Shown here in pieces: positions 63,875-64,000 of a stretch of DNA of 64,000 nt. Origin of the DNA: Paraspadella gotoi (lineage: Eukaryota > Chaetognatha). The translations under genes and the position numbers were made by a program. The notes beneath the pieces were generated by a model that was given only the letters and a program-made list of their open reading frames with translations, was not told the DNA's origin and did not search any database. Numbering within the stretch: position 1 is the first letter of the stretch; each line of letters begins with the position of its first letter. The stretch spans positions 366,721 to 430,720 of the forward strand of contig CM119271.1 of the NCBI GenBank assembly GCA_051294375.1. The letters run 5' to 3'.

Positions 63875-64000
63875 TTAATTAAGTCTACGCGATTGCCTAG
63901 CGTTGATGACTCGAATACCGATTTGTCCCCCCTCTTCAATCGAAAGAACCTTCGGCGGTATAAAATCCACCCAAGGAGCAGTCGGCGTCGTCCGAATCGG
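63875..64000 (-). CDS. Last exon of an unrecognised gene, cut by the window edge
   Basis: Open minus-strand frame of 41 codons to TAA (63875-63877), GC-rich at its 5' part like other exons. The product ends VLSIEEGGQIGIRVINARQS then RRLN. I do not recognise the family. No acceptor is visible before the window edge. Confidence 0.6.
   Translation of the reverse strand, partial: PIRTTPTAPWVDFIPPKVLSIEEGGQIGIRVINARQSRRLN

Overview
This is a 64 kb piece of an animal nuclear genome. Genes have spliceosomal introns with GT-AG ends. Exons are GC-rich and sit in AT-rich, microsatellite-filled DNA. The protein set includes the UFM1 ubiquitin-like modifier, AMFR/gp78, SEC12/PREB, CTR1, LITAF, CTP synthase and mitochondrial bL32m. 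Together these point to a metazoan, and the small genes, small proteins and repeat families suggest an invertebrate. I cannot name the species. A TTAGGG-like array argues mildly against an insect. No bacterial, organellar or viral gene set is present.

All ten genes lie on the minus strand. From low to high coordinates they are: an F-box/WD40 protein (492-6688, 3' end uncertain); an intronless beta-helix plus MYND-finger protein (9500-11512); the copper transporter CTR1 (12138-13001); the COPII Sar1-GEF SEC12/PREB (13345-16388); CTP synthase (17263-37062); a LITAF-domain protein (39296-50151); mitochondrial ribosomal protein bL32m (51833-53706); UFM1 (53982-54469); the ER ubiquitin ligase AMFR/gp78 (54986-63461); and the last exon of an unrecognised gene entering at the right edge (63875-64000). 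I joined exons by hand. For CTR1, SEC12, CTPS, LITAF, bL32m, UFM1 and AMFR every junction keeps frame and the reassembled protein matches its family from start to stop. The genes do not form a pathway, although several act at the ER and endomembranes (SEC12, AMFR, UFM1, LITAF, CTR1).

Most of the rest is mobile-element DNA. I can define: a TA-flanked family with ends CCCCGTGAGCC (6977-9467, 28172-31946); a second TA-flanked family with ends CAGAAGGC (56707-57398 complete; 33574-35715 and 39425-49004 interrupted); a TTAA-flanked element (52325-53191); an element with 133-bp inverted repeats (39703-40927); an LTR element with 5-bp target duplications and no recognisable polymerase (40970-48059); tRNA-derived SINEs and tRNA-like cassettes; several LTR/PBS fragments; and minisatellites. 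LITAF intron 3 is almost wholly a nest of these elements up to three levels deep.

The most unusual system is a family of foldback elements (4191-5308, 24190-25176, 25965-26877, 39848-40004, 59111-59939, with collapsed or derived relatives at 7812-7925 and 15991-16242). The inverted ends of most members carry an outward-facing hammerhead-ribozyme-like motif: CTGATGA, a hairpin, then GAAACATGT with a palindromic stem III. Stems I and II differ between subfamilies but stay paired. Several members share an internal promoter-like block (CCAAT motifs, sometimes TATAAA, then an AGCTCATTTTGAGCT dyad) that points toward the motif.
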